From: Phlegmacium glaucopus
Lineage: Eukaryota; Basidiomycota; Agaricomycetes; Agaricales; Cortinariaceae
Assembly (NCBI GenBank): GCA_015039465.1
Contig: MU130372.1
Location: forward strand, 226,322 to 290,321
Length of the DNA stretch: 64,000 nt
Direction of reading: 5' to 3'
Numbering within the stretch: position 1 is the first letter of the stretch; each line of letters begins with the position of its first letter. Shown piece after piece: positions 22,164 through 33,935 of this stretch. The notes below the pieces were generated by a model. It saw only the letters and a program-made list of their open reading frames with translations, ran no database searches and was not told where the DNA came from. Position numbers and translations under genes: made by a program.

Positions 22164-23400
22164 TGTTATAAATCATTGTTTGTGTTGTTATATAACACCA
22201 ACCAGAGAGCAGTGGACCAGTCTTTAGGTCAAGAGACTCCCTGTTGTTTGTTTAGGGAAGGTGTAACCTTGACTTGTAACACACAGAGATAGGGAGCAAG
22301 AGTAGAGGTGAGGAGGATGAAGATGAATGTCTTAACAGGTGACTGAGGGTGGAGGATGAGGATGAGGATGGATAAGAGAGAGTCTTCAGCAAGACTATAG
22401 CAGTAGAGGGATAGATTGACAGTAAAGAGATAAAAAAGCGAACTTGAGGGAGGAATTCACTGGAATTCCACTGAGAAGATGACTGTTGGGGAGTAAGAAT
22501 GAATTGGGAGAAACTACCTATCCTGGTACAAAAGAGCAGTATTTATACCCTAAGGATGAGGCTATGTAGAACAATAAAAAGAAAGAAGTATGCACTGTCA
22601 AAGGAAGAAAGATAAAGAGAGGACAGCTGCGAGAAGAAAAGAACAATGGAAAAGGAAAAGAAACAATAAAAAAATCTGTAAAGTGTCAAAGTGTGAGAGA
22701 AAAGAAAAGAAGGCAGTGTACATAGTCCAATAGCAAAAATATATCAACTCCATAGGCGGGTGGTCATGTCAAAAATGTGAAAGGTCCTGAGTCAACACTT
22801 GAAAGGTGCAGCCTTGTTCCCGAGAAAACACTACTTGCCCATGATCCCATGTTGTGCAGCCTTGATAACACTTGACACACTGCGAGAATAATCCTCTGCT
22901 GCTGATTCATCTGCAATTCCTGCTTAGTTGTGATCCTCCTGGACTTCCTAAGTTGTCATAAAGAGGGTGGGAAGGCTTCATGTACTGCATGAATGATGGT
23001 TTTGGCAGTGAATGATAAGGTAAGAGGTAGATAATTGAGGATAGGGGACTGAGTGATATCCAGGAGCGAGGGATGGCAAGATAGATGGCTGAGGGGAAGA
23101 CTTGTGGGTCCATAGCCACAACAACAATGACAAAGCCTTTTACATAATGGGAGATGTAGTTGATGCATCCATAAAGGGGCCGTTCTTGATATGATGGACC
23201 AAAGATATGATCAAACATGAGCCAATGACCGATGTGAATAGTAGATTGATCACTTTGTTGGATCACTAACCAAGGAACAAATGGATGGTAGATGCTTAGG
23301 AGCATGTCGATAGTGAAAACGATGGAGAGCATAGTGTGAGACATTGAGAGTATGATGGGCAATGAGGGTGATAACATTGAATGAATGATTTGTCGACCAG
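22164..23400. repeat. LTR-type dispersed repeat R2, copy 1
   Basis: Homologous to 51969-53233. The first about 118 bases run TGTTATAAATC to TAACA and look like a short LTR. The remainder has a long minus-strand frame (22907-23458) that is also open in copy 2, but I recognise no domain in it. Copy 1 shows more TpG/CpA than copy 2. Homology stops at GACCAGG in both. Confidence 0.55.
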
Positions 23401-23660
23401 GTATTATTAGCAGTAGCAAGTAAGGGGAAGCAACAGAGGAGAATGGATGAATTACCACAGTTTTGATCCCACCTAGAACATCATACTAAGCTACTCTTGC
23501 ACTCCTTCAAAATCATCCTGCAGGCTTTGCTTTTTCTGCGCATTATCTCACACTTTAAAGTGAACCTTCACACCTCATAAAACCTCACTATCACCTACTG
23601 AAGAGAACTACATCAACCCCATGAACTGCGTACTACTTGCAGTCTGTCCCCACTGCAGGT
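23401..23660. repeat. Dispersed repeat R3, copy 1 (precedes the transposase)
   Basis: Begins TATTATTAGCAGTAGC and matches 48149-48414. It leads directly into the transposase remnant, so it is probably the 5' end of that element. Confidence 0.6.
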
Positions 23661-23712
23661 ACATCAACGTGTACTTGTCTGGCATCATGAACAACAAAAA
23701 ACACCTGCAGAA

Positions 23713-24640
23713 ATGGCCACTCTCGCAAGGTGCAGCCGCCGAGCCATATACTATATCCTATCTTATGACCATGATTATGGAACAGTCCACAATCCTTTTG
23801 TGTGCCCTGTTGGACGCTCCCGGGCACTCAACATTGGTGACCTGAACTTCCTGGTCTCTATAATAGCTGCCAAACCCAAGGTGTTCCTCGATGAGCTCCA
23901 GGATGAGCTTTTCACATATCGAGATGTAGAGGTCTCAATTCCAACAATCACCCAAGCACTTCAGCGATGGGAAATTAGCAAAAAGGCTGTCTCAACTGCT
24001 GCATTGGAAAGGAATGAGCTTTTACAAGCCACATGGCAGGCTGAATATGGTGACATCCCAGCTGAATATTGTGTTTGGCTCGATGAATCGAGTGTTGATA
24101 ATTTCACCTACCAGCACAAGAATGGCTGGAGTGACATTGGTCAAGCATCTGTATGCCGTGATACATTCATCCGAGGGCAACACTACTCCATTCTCCCAGC
24201 TTTGACATCTGATGGACTCATTGCGCTCGATATTTTTGAAGGGTCTGTCAATAAGGATTTTTTTATCCAATTTCTACATGAACAGGTGGTCAGTCTTAGT
24301 ATTCCTCCATCAATTTGAAGCTGAATTCTACAGCAATTCATCTGACTCTTTCCAGGCACCAAGGCTGAATCTGTACCCTGGTCCATGGAGCATTGTAATT
24401 ATGGATAACTGTGCAATTCATCATGATGAGGAAATCCATCAAATTATTGAGGCTGAATGTGGTATGAATTCTCAACAGCCTTCATAGTTTGACAAGCTGA
24501 CTGACTGAGGATCTGACAAGCTGCGAAGCTTGTCTACCTTCCTCCATACTCTCCAGACTTCAACATGATTGAGCAAGGCTTTTCACTCAATTAAATCATG
24601 GCTTCGACAACGTGAGGCACAAGCAACCTCACCACAAGTT
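23713..24640 (+). pseudogene. Tc1/mariner-type DDE transposase remnant
   Basis: Helix-turn-helix region TLARCSRRAIYYIL, then RALNIGDLNFLVSIIAAKP. The first catalytic block is YCVWLDESSVDNFTYQHKNG. An intron at 24286-24355 (GTGGTC to TTCCAG) is followed by the second block WSIVIMDNCAIHHDEEI. After another probable intron (24462-24510) comes the third block VYLPPYSPDFNMIEQGFS. The reading then breaks at TCACTCAATTAAATC (about 24585) within the expected IKSWLR end. The three blocks are typical of DDE_3 transposases that cut at TA. Late frameshift and missing C-terminus make it likely inactive. Confidence 0.82.
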
Positions 24641-24812
24641 AGACCATGGCTGATCCATCAAGCCAGCGCACATGTAACAGCAGAGATGGCTTGTGGATGG
24701 ATCAAAAACTGTGGTTATACATTTCAAGAGTAATATATCAACTATGTTTAAAAACTTTAGTTAAGAATTCAGAACTTGATATATATATATACTAGGGAAG
24801 TCAAAGTGAAGC

Positions 24813-26610
24813 TTAGCACCTTCCCACACAAACCTTCTGCTCAAGACGGTTCTGCCACTCCTTACAAAATTTCTTGAATTTGATGACCATGCCGTGGGTG
24901 GAGCCTAAGACACGATGCAGCTCAACATCACTGACAAAGGGTAAAATATCAGGTGTATAGTCTTCAAGGTCAAGAGCTGACTCACATGGCAGCAAATCAA
25001 CACCTTCAAGTCGGGCAAAATCAAGGAGGCAATGATGAAGTTCTGACCCTTTCTTGGGAATTGGGGAGTTGGTAACAGTGGAGGGTGGTTCTTGCACATT
25101 TTGGGGTTATGGGAGGGGTGGAATTGGAGTAGGGGCACTTCTGGGCAAGCCCACCAATCAGGGAAACAAGAGCGTTGACGAGCATGACAAGTGCGTCACA
25201 ACCAGAATCAGAGGCAGTTGGATGACCTCTTGGTTTGGGCCCTGCAGCAGCAGCATTGCGAACACCATCAAAAGCAGGATGATTAGGGGGCTCATGCTTG
25301 GTTGCATCACCAGCAGACTAGTCCTTCATTAGACACCACCACACTATGAACCTCAATGGATAAATCACATACCATAATACCATAGCAGCCGCCCAGGCTT
25401 TGAGATGATGGGGATTCAAGTGAGTATGTTCTCCTGATGGTGCAATGTAACAGTGGCCAGGTTCTCCATGTTCACCTTGATGGTTTTGGCATGGCCACTT
25501 CTTCTTGAGCTCGAGGACAAGCTGACCATTGAGTCAAGAGAGATCACTAAAATCAGTGGTTTTGGGAACCTGGAAAAGAGTGAAAGATAAGCAGGGTTGA
25601 ACACAAGGGACTGATGGCCTTACCCAAGTTCCATAGACTAATTCATCCTCCTGTTACATTCCGTCATACGTTACTCTGGTCCGACTCCGTCGGAGTTGTC
25701 TCCGGTAGTCCGTACTCCGTTCCAGTACTTTCCCTTGCCTCCGGATTTGCTCCTTCTATGTCCAACTCCGAGACTTCTCCGTATCATTCTGGCTCTTCCG
25801 ACGTTACTCCAAACTCATTTCCACATCTTCGTCACAACCACTATTTCTTTGTCATCACTTTCCCACCATCAGTCAGCACACCAGCTATGGATTATTCACC
25901 CCAAGAATGCAGGACCTTCCGGGAGCAGAACGCAGCATTTATATTTATATTTTATATTTCGGATGCTATTCCTTTTATATTTAAGTACTCGAAACTTGTA
26001 TGTTTTCCTCAGTTCGAATATCGACTTAGTTTCCCACTCTTGGTCTTCCTCTAAGTTCTTTGCAACTTCCGGTTCCGTTCCGCTCCGTCTTACTCCGAAA
26101 TTAGGACACGAAGGTTCTGGGTAGCACAGCACATAAGCTGAGGCTAAGTCCTATCCTTTCCGTGACTCCGTTCCGGTACTCCGTCCGTTACTCCGTCCGA
26201 AACTCCGGAATAGAGTCCTTGAACTTAACACCTCCCCACTGGCTATGCCCCACTCAACGCCAGGTGGAAGCTGTTTAATGTGAGTACAAGCAATCCAAAG
26301 GATGAAAAAAAAATACACACCACCTGCTTGATATGAAAACCTTCCATTGATAGAGTGAGGTGCCATGTTTGTGAGCAATACTGAGAAATATGAGTTGTAG
26401 AACAGACCTTTTATCTCTTGAGCTCAATTTCTTCCCTGCACTCTCCCGATACTGAAATGAAGAACAAGCTAGGGGTAGTCATGAGCATCCACAAAATTGG
26501 CAGGGCAAGAGAATTGAAATCAGAGGTCATATATTCATAGACCAGGTCCCCATTGACGAGGAGGCTCCATCTGAGAGGTTTGAAGCTAGTGGATACTGGG
26601 TCAATTGATT
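24813..26610 (-). pseudogene. Multi-exon Agaricomycete hypothetical protein split by a solo LTR
   Basis: On the minus strand, exon pieces run from about 26600 down. LPPGVEWGIASGE at 26231-26275 is interrupted by the LTR and resumes as DELVYGTW at about 25625-25650. A GTAAGG..CCAG intron follows, then LELKKKWPCQNHQGEHGEPG and LNPHHLKAWAAAM (about 25390-25530). An intron follows, then SAGDATKHEPPNHPAFDG (about 25265-25320). The last frame, ending at 24813, has GSELHHCLLDFARLEGVDLL and KFCKEWQNRLEQK. I recognise this as a widely multiplied mushroom hypothetical family of unknown role. Besides the LTR there is an in-frame TGA (about 25533) that looks like CGA to TGA, and a frame change near 25095. 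Confidence 0.6.
25652..26230 (+). mobile_element. Solo LTR, family L1, TSD CCTCC, in a coding exon
   Basis: TGTTACATTCC to GAACTTAACA, 579 bp. Direct repeat CCTCC at 25647-25651 and 26231-26235. It lies within an exon of the minus-strand hypothetical gene. Confidence 0.92.
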
Positions 26611-27229
26611 ATCTAGTATGGCACGAGAACTGAGCAATGCACAGGAGGATGGACTCGGATAAGATCCCTAAGGTTCATATTCATCGTTGAATGAGGCTCC
26701 TGGCAGGGCACAGGGCAAAGTAGGGATGTGTGGAAATGTGACTGTCTAGCGATGCCAAAGTTCAGTTCCAAACCAACGCAAGAACCAAGAACTGAAAGAA
26801 CCAAACTGAAAGAACTGAACCGTCGGTTCAGGTTCAGTTCAGTTCAGTCCAAGGATCTTGGACTGTCAGTCCGGTTCTCGGTTCTCATATTTCTAAAAAT
26901 TTGAGAACCAGGTTCAAACCCCGAACCGAACTTGGTGTAGATTTTTTTTCTAAATTTTCAACACAGAATTGAATTTATAACCTGCAAAATATTGATTGTT
27001 GTTAAGCGCCCAGACCCGATGGGAGTCGGAGTTTTAAATTTTCAACCACCACCTAGCGATGTCCTACACTAACAACCCCAACGATGCCAATGACTCTCCT
27101 GGGAGTTATTTTAGTAAGTCCTTATCTTCATGCACTACAATGATGATACTACTCCAGTGGATTTTTCATCTTCTTTACAACTCAGGCTCCACCTTGTCAC
27201 ATCACAATGATGAACACAATGATTATGAC

Positions 27230-28560
27230 CAGGTACTAGTATAGTATGTTTTTAAATTTAAATTTTAATCTAATGTAAACTACAACAGATGAATGTCAGC
27301 CGACAAACAATGTTGAATGACAACAAACAACAAACAAACAAGCAAGTGAAAGACAAATAAATGACAACAACAACAAATGAACAAAGGATAATGATGAATG
27401 AATGAATGAATGAATGAATGAATGAATGTCGAACAATGACAATGTACATGGTGCGTATATTGCTTCATACCCATACCCTAGCCATTGTTTCATCCAGCAC
27501 AACAATGATGAGCACAGGCACCACCCCTTGGCAGGTATTTTTTTAAAATTGAAATTTAAATCTAATATAAACTACTACAGATAAATGATGAACAAGATAG
27601 GTTGAATGACAATTCCAAAAACGACAATGAACAGATGGCAACAACAAATGAGTGACAACAGACGAGTGCCAGTGACGACAACAAATGAGTGACAACAAAA
27701 TTTTGGTAAGTTTCTTGATTTAATTGATGTACTATGACAGCACACAGGGATGACAACCACGGGCATGGACAATGATATCGAGCAGAACGATGACAGGCAC
27801 AGGTAGCACCCCATGGCAGGTATTTTTTTAAATTTAATCTAATGTAAACTACTACAAACAACGAACAAGAGATATCGAGTGACAACGATTCAACAAAACA
27901 ACAACAACAAACAATGAACACTGACAATGAACAAATGAGCATAAACAAACAATGACAAACAAATGAACCAAAGACGATGAATAGACGAATGAAAGAAAAA
28001 CAACAACGGACAAATGGACAACGCCAACCCCTTACTGCTGCGGTTGCAAGCACACAAGCTATTCAAGCTGCTGGCATTACTGTGAGCATTTCAACTTCGT
28101 TCATCACATCCTTAAGTATTTAACCATTGTCATTGATCAGACTCCCCATGACCTTTGAGTCTTTACTTTGGTTCCCAATCAATAATGACAACAAACAAAC
28201 AAATGATGAACGGACAACAAATGAATGACGAACGAGCAACAAATGAATGAACAACAACTTAGGAGTGTCATAAGTGACATCATGGGCCAAGGTACGCCAG
28301 CTATGCCTCATAAAACATCTCATTTTCGGATCTCCCATCTGAATAACAGACATATATGTGTTATCCGTGGTTCTGGACTGGGTTCTCTTTACAAGTTAAG
28401 AGCCTGCCAGTAACCCACATTTTTGGAACCATCAGAGTAATTACTAATCCCTGAGATACGTAGCTTGCCCTCCCCTTGGGAGGTATTTTTTCAAATCAAA
28501 ATTAATTCTAATGTACTTAAACTACAACAGACACATGATGATCAGTGTCAAATGAGTGCA
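27230..28560 (+). repeat. Four repeated exon-intron-like modules
   Basis: A module with GGCAG|GTATTTTTTTAAA, an AAATTTAAATCTAATRTAAACTA core and CTACTACAG|ATAAATGATGAA occurs at about 27234, 27532, 27816 and 28480. Each is flanked by Asn/Asp/His-coding low-complexity sequence such as HNNDEHRHHPLAG. A (GAAT)n run lies at about 27393-27428. No intact reading frame links them. Confidence 0.5.
28030..28160 (+). pseudogene. Fragment of an NLR 5' exon-intron junction
   Basis: QAIQAAGIT followed by GTGAGC and then GATCAG|ACTCCCCATGACC mirrors the end of NLR exon 1 (LEVIQATGLNVT, GTGAGT) and the start of exon 2 (ACTGGCCATGAACG). A possible partner, NDSPGSYF followed by GTAAGT near 27100-27118, resembles the start of exon 3. 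Short and diverged. Confidence 0.5.
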
Positions 28561-29034
28561 TTGAGTACAGTGAACAAACAACACAGCAGTGGCCTACTTG
28601 TTCAACAAAAAACAAATGGGCTGGTGCTATACCAGTGATAATGTAAATAAATCTGAATTGCCATTGGCAATGGGGGGTTTTTTTCATCGGTTTGACGGTT
28701 TGAACCGGTTCTAGAACCGAACAGAACTCACAGAATTGGTTCTTTCGGTTCCGGTTCCGGTCCCAGTTCAGTTCAGCCAGGAACCTTCCGGTTCGGTTCT
28801 CGGTTCTCCAAAAATAGTTGTAGAACCAAACCAAACCAAACTTTGGTAACACTATGACTGTGTAAGCTGGAGCTCACCACCATATATAGTGCCATTGTAC
28901 TGAATGGGTAACCATTCAGTATACTTGCCTTTTGGTGGAATGGTCTTGTGCGGCACTCTGGGCCACCTTCCAGACTGTCAGTCACATCAAAGGCTGCTAA
29001 AAAAAAATTGTGCAAACCATATTGCAAGACCCTG

Positions 29035-29392
29035 TAAAGGCCAGTCAACTGGTAGTAGGAAGGGTTGGAGGACGAGAATCTGCAGGCAGAGGCAGTGGTA
29101 GTGCTGACTGGTGTGTAAGCTGTACCAACAGGACGTGGTCGTTCCTTGTGAGTGTAATGGATGGCCTTAACCAGAATCTGCGAGTTGAGCATAGATGAAT
29201 ATTCACGAAATTACACACTTCATTGTGTGCACTGACCACCACATCGATATCGATCTGTCGCACCTGAATGAGTGTGGAAAGGACATTTTCTCATTGATAG
29301 GCCATAGAGTCTGCTTGCAAGCCGAGAGCAAGCCTTTTATCTCCGCTTCAATGTCAACAACTTCAGATTCCGACTGTGTATTTTTATGGCTG
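29035..29392 (-). pseudogene. Decayed Abp1-like gene, copy B, N-terminal half
   Basis: Continues the pseudogene at 20790-22117 beyond the 6.9 kb insertion. It reads VVSAHNEVCNF (about 29215-29250) and HYTHKERPRPVGTAYTPV (about 29105-29165), the clearest linker of the family. The corresponding part of copy A is 863-1330. It is cut by a TA-flanked MITE at 29393. Confidence 0.6.
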
Positions 29393-29766
29393 TACTGTAC
29401 CATTTTAAATTGTTCGTCTGGGGGTGTGACCTGGGACAGGTTGGACGAAAATGTATCTCCGGCCAGAGGCAAAGTGACATGTGACATCTGCCAAAAAATT
29501 CGGCCACAGTCCAAGCTAGGCCAACTGACTACAGTAAAGTATCCAACCCTGAGCACTGCGCTGAGCCTCCCGTCACCACACCGTGTAAATTTTTAGAATA
29601 TAATATAATATTGGGGAATTTGGGGGTGAATATTTTAAAAAGGCTTGGTTGTGACCGTCCACCTCCGTCCGCCACTTTGGCTGTGACCTGGGACAAACGT
29701 CCGATTTCGGCCACATCCACAGAGCCTGTGACCCGTGACGGACGAACAATTTAAAATGGTACAGTA
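29393..29766. mobile_element. TA-flanked MITE T1
   Basis: Inverted ends TACTGTACCATTTTAAATTG and its complement, about 26 bp perfect, 374 bp in all including the duplicated TA. The empty site is in copy A at about 1331-1345 (GCCGTAATCTACCACGTTG), so the target was TA. No coding. Confidence 0.88.
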
Positions 29767-29873
29767 ATCTCCACACCAAGTTGGCTCTGATCGAGAAAAT
29801 AGATATTAACACCGCTAACGGGACCGCAGAAGATACTCTGAAAAATCAGCCTGATTGTTGGAGCAAGCGCTTA

Positions 29874-30152
29874 CAGCTACATGCAAAAACCTAGGAACCC
29901 CTCGAAAATCAGTTTGTGCGCCTCTGTTTGTACAAACAACCTACTTTTGGTAGCTTGAACGCGCGTTGTCTCCAAGCATAATGACACATGTTGTGGAGTT
30001 AGGGCACTAGAACCCTTCAACCGCCCCAAGCTCCCTCCATCACTACCGAAACAGGACTTTTAGCATGTTAGGATACCAAAAACGGTTGTTTATATAAACA
30101 TTGGCGCATGAGCTGAAATTTCGAGGGGTTCCTAGGTTTTTGCATGTAGCTG
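29874..30152. mobile_element. TA-flanked MITE T2
   Basis: Inverted ends CAGCTACATGCAAAAACC and complement, about 36 bp nearly perfect, 279 bp. TA at 29872-29873 and 30153-30154. The empty site in copy A reads GCGCTTAATGCACCAGC at about 1410-1426. No coding. Confidence 0.92.
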
Positions 30153-31307
30153 TAATACATCAGCAACGGGTTAGTACCTGACTTTTTTTGTGGGCGTGCC
30201 GCACATTCTGAGTGTCCACCCGTTCATCAGGTTCGCGTGGCCCAACCAAGAACTTGATCTTCATCATGATAGAGGCGTTATTCGACGAAAATATCCAGCA
30301 TCCAACACATGTTAATATTTACCTGGGTTTCGACATAGTCAGAGTCTTACCAAGGAGGTCGTACTCGCCTCAATTGATGCTAGTTCGACTACCCCTACTT
30401 AGGATTGGACCAATGAACTGGATGGTGACCACGGTGTCGATTTCGTCATCATCAGCTTCTTCGTTATCTTCGTCATCTTCTACAACTCCAACAGCGACTA
30501 CTTTATCCACTGCAAGATTTCCTTTACTTCCTTCGCCAACATCTTCTACACCAACTACTATAGATACGGGTTACAAAGAGTCCAAGAGTCCAAGCGGTCA
30601 CTACAACCATCAACTATCACTTCGTCACAACAACTACGGCCTCTTTCTTTTATATCTGCTTATACACCAAGGGATAGCAAAACCAATAGTCAGCCCCAAT
30701 CTGGCCTCTCTAAATGGAAACCCAAGCTTAAATCCACGGCAAAGACAACATTCAACTTCAAATTCCAACTTGAATGTGACCCAGGGTTAGATGCCTTCGC
30801 CACGTAATTCTCCACCGCCTGACTTTTTTTGTCGGATGATGATCCGTTTGCGAATTTGACCGGAGGAACCATTGGGTTTGGAGGTGGAGGCGAAGTCGGT
30901 ACGCAGTTGAGTTTGGCTTCAGGCAAGGTGAATAGGAGTGGACTGGGAGACATGAAAGCACCTCGTTCGCCTTTGGTAAACGACGATCATGAGCATGAAC
31001 ATGAACTTGACGAAAGGGCTGGATGCTGGATTGGCAATAGGTACGCGTTGTTTTCCGTTTCGACTCTCTTTGTAATTACCTTCTTTATTCTAGGTTCAAC
31101 CGTGGCTTCAGATTCAAATACCACTCTGATTGCAGTACTGTCACCTCCAACGACTCCTTAATTCTACCTCGGGATCTCGGTCAAATCAACGTTCAAGATC
31201 AGACAAAAAATCGGAACTTACTGTCGTATTTGTGCATCAATCTTCCTACGCCGTTCAGCCTCCTTCTCTAACAATACTTTCCATGCTGCATCTTTGATCG
31301 GACATTC
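30153..31307. pseudogene. Unassigned decayed segment, copy C
   Basis: Second copy of 1370-2985. The last part on the minus strand reads ECPIKDAAWKVLLEKEAERR followed by a GTAAGT donor (about 31218-31320), which looks like a genuine helical exon of an unidentified gene. In the plus direction a GTACGC..CTAG intron (about 31039-31093) is kept. I cannot assign a family. Confidence 0.35.
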
Positions 31308-32850
31308 CACGATACGATTAAAGCAAACCCTGGATTCGTCAGATGGAGATTTGATTCTGAGCTTCGAGGTGTTGGTGTTGACGCCCCGAGGACGGTATGA
31401 TATGGACATGTTCCTAGATTTCTTGATATTGGGAGGGAAAACCTACGATTGCAAAGTCCTTTGTCAATCCTTTGCCTCGCTCTTGCCGTTACCCCAGGGA
31501 TCAGCATGTTCTATTCGTCGTACGTTTTGTGTTTCAAATCTCTCGCAAACATCAACTAACCGTTGAAATCCAGTTCGGTTTGAGCACGCCCATCCGACAG
31601 AATCAGACCTTATCAATATCTGGTGGTGCAGTTCACGCAGGAAGAGGAGAACACCGCAGAGCGAGTAAGTGGTTATGAGGATACAGAGAGAAATGGTCGA
31701 TCTGATTTACTTCAGTGAGGACATTGCGAAATACAACAAATCTACGAAGGTTCGATATACGTATTCGTATCCAGTGTTTTCCGGGCTTTGGTTGGGGAAG
31801 AAAATCGTTGGTTCAGCAAGTTTCCAAAGGTTTGTCCGCCTTTAATTAGGTGTAGGAAGTACCTAATACCTCTTTTTCTAGCCGAGATGGACACCCAGGT
31901 TTCAAAGCCAACCCTCAAGGCAATCTCTTCCTCCTCGAACGTCATATCTTCTTCATCTCCAAACAACCCACTCTGATCGAGATCAACTACATCCGCCAGG
32001 TGATCTTATCTCGTGCGGGTGCTGGTGACCGCACGAACCTTCGACCTTAATCGTCACCAAGAGTGGTCCAGAACACAATTGTTACATATATCAATAGGGA
32101 TGAATATGAAATAACCGGGACATATTTGAAGGATAACAAAGTGAGGATGAAGAATAAGATGGGTACCGACGCCGATTTATTGCTTGTGTGGCATGTGCAG
32201 TTGCCAGCGACGATGACGATGACGACGTTATGCATAATATCATTAGTTCTGATTCTGATCGCGGAACGCCTGGACAAAAGAAGGTTTCGAGGGTAGCGAG
32301 GAAGATAGTGGGTGTTTCCTTTACTTGATGATCTTTTCTTTCTTAGATCCTGATGTTGCCTTTTCACAGGGCCGTAAAGGCTCTCGCGCTGATTTTGGAT
32401 TCCCGAGCGATAGTGATCCAGACTGTTCCGGTGCTAAGACAGCGTCGGACGATAGTGGATATATCGCTTTGACCCGAGATACTAAGAAAGGGGAAAAGTG
32501 CAGATACGTCCTCTGGGGACAAGGTCAAAGGGCCGGCGAAAAAGAAAGGTGCAGCTTCCGTTGCTGGTAGCGATGCGGATGAAATTGACAGCAAGGCGAA
32601 GGCGAAGCCAAAGCGCGAGTTTAAAGCGAAGAAGGGTTCGGACGACGACGCTATAGATATGGATAAGGATGGAGGCAGACCGAAACCCAAACCCAAGACA
32701 TCTGCTTCAGCTGCTAGTTCATCAAGAAACCGAAATCAAGAAGATGAAGGACGATGACCTCGCCCGAAACCCAAACCGATGAAAGAAGTTGCTGTTGAAG
32801 CTGAAGTTGAGCCTCCCAAAAAAGAGGTTAAAGAAGATGGATTAATTTTT
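31308..32850 (+). pseudogene. Decayed SSRP1/Pob3 fragment, copy C
   Basis: Reads LILSFEVLVLTPRGRYDMD, FLDFLILGGKTYDCKVL, EDIAKYNKS and VRMKNKMGTDADLLLVW. The acidic and then Lys/Pro tail is identical to copy B from 32531. Several frame breaks. Together with copies A and B this shows that the SSRP1 fragment travelled with each NLR. Confidence 0.72.
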
Positions 32851-33935
32851 TGTTTTCGTATCCTTTTTTCTCATCTTTCGACCACGGTCTGGCGTCAAAA
32901 GGAGGAACAGTACCTGCTTTCTGTACTTTCCCTGCGACGTACATTTTCTCATGTTTTAGATCTTACTTCTAACGAGGCCCGGGGGTGCAATCTTTGTCTT
33001 TATACACCGGTTATCTCAAACTCTCTTGGCAGATCTAAAGAATAATAAGAACAACATTTCTCGAAGACAAGCAACATGAATTGAAAGGTAGTACTTCAAA
33101 AGACAAAATAATCAACGCCTTCCAAGATTTAAACTGGATGACTGGCCACCTGCTACCGTTCTGTCCAAGGGTCATTTGGCTACAGTACCCGTCCTTTTTT
33201 CTGGACGTCTTCTTGACAAATGAGCACTTCTTTCACTGTTTTCCAAAAGGCTTGTACAATGGTTTGATTCATGATTGAGGAACGGACGAAAATTACATGG
33301 TGTTGTTTGTCTGCTGAAGGATACTGATAACATATCCGGCAGGGTGAAAAGGTACAAGTTGAATAGTGGAAGAATGTAGATCTGCGAACATAATGGGTGA
33401 CTTCCTGTACCGCTTGGACGCGACAGTGAAGTGGCACTGGGTAGAGGACGATGTTCATTCTTCAGAAGCAGATTAACATTTTTCAGACGTGTTTAAGTTG
33501 GTGACAATCAACGAACAAAGTTCTGGAGCAAGGGCAATACAAGCAACCATACACTTGAGGATTGGTCGGAGGACTTAGAAACTTACCTAAGGAAGACCTT
33601 ACAAGTGCCGGCTCTCGGCTTGGACAAGTTGGTTCGTCCTTGCATCTGCGATGCCCATTCCACCCTCATTTGGGCTCTATCGAATTTATTTGATGCTAGC
33701 CTGAGAAGATCACGCAGTAGAAAGGAAGAGATTTGGAACGGGTCATGCTTCGGCAATGACCCGTGGCTGATGGGCCACACAAAGCCAATTCATATGCAAG
33801 GCACAGATTCATATGCAAGGCACTGTAACGAATTTGGAGAGAATTGGATCGTATGCGGAGTAACCGGAGTAAACAACGCTCGCACTTATGATCAAGAGCG
33901 TCTGTCTTCTTATCCCTCTTGACCCATCGAGTACC

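Larger units (their letters stand above)
26747..28854. mobile_element. hAT-like 2.1 kb element carrying gene fragments (Pack-type candidate)
   Basis: The left end is TAGCGATGCCAAAGTT. The right end, read inward, is TAGTGTTACCAAAGTT. Flanks TGACTGTC (26739-26746) and TGACTGTG (28855-28862) form a 7/8 target duplication. Both ends carry about 170 bp of GGTTC/GAACC subterminal repeats as in the small MITEs. The interior has exon-intron modules and an NLR 5' fragment (see those entries). No transposase is seen. Ends are less alike than in the MITEs, so two separate truncated MITEs are an alternative. Confidence 0.55.
22120..29034. mobile_element. 6.9 kb composite TA-flanked (Tc1/mariner-like) element
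   Basis: A 27-bp inverted repeat starting CAGGGTCTTGCAATATGG lies at both ends. The element is bounded by TA at 22118-22119 and 29035-29036. The outside sequences join the two halves of one Abp1-like pseudogene, and the uninterrupted form is at about 856-872. Inside are an LTR-type repeat, a Tc1/mariner-type transposase remnant, a disrupted hypothetical gene with a solo LTR, and a 2.1 kb hAT-like element. Whether it moved as one unit or grew by nested insertions cannot be told from one copy. Confidence 0.75.

Noticed and set aside
22907..23458. 183-residue minus frame in repeat R2 as a conserved gene
   Set aside because: It is open in both copies, but no domain is recognised, other frames are also open, and the region is an LTR-type repeat. 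It is kept only as a repeat annotation.
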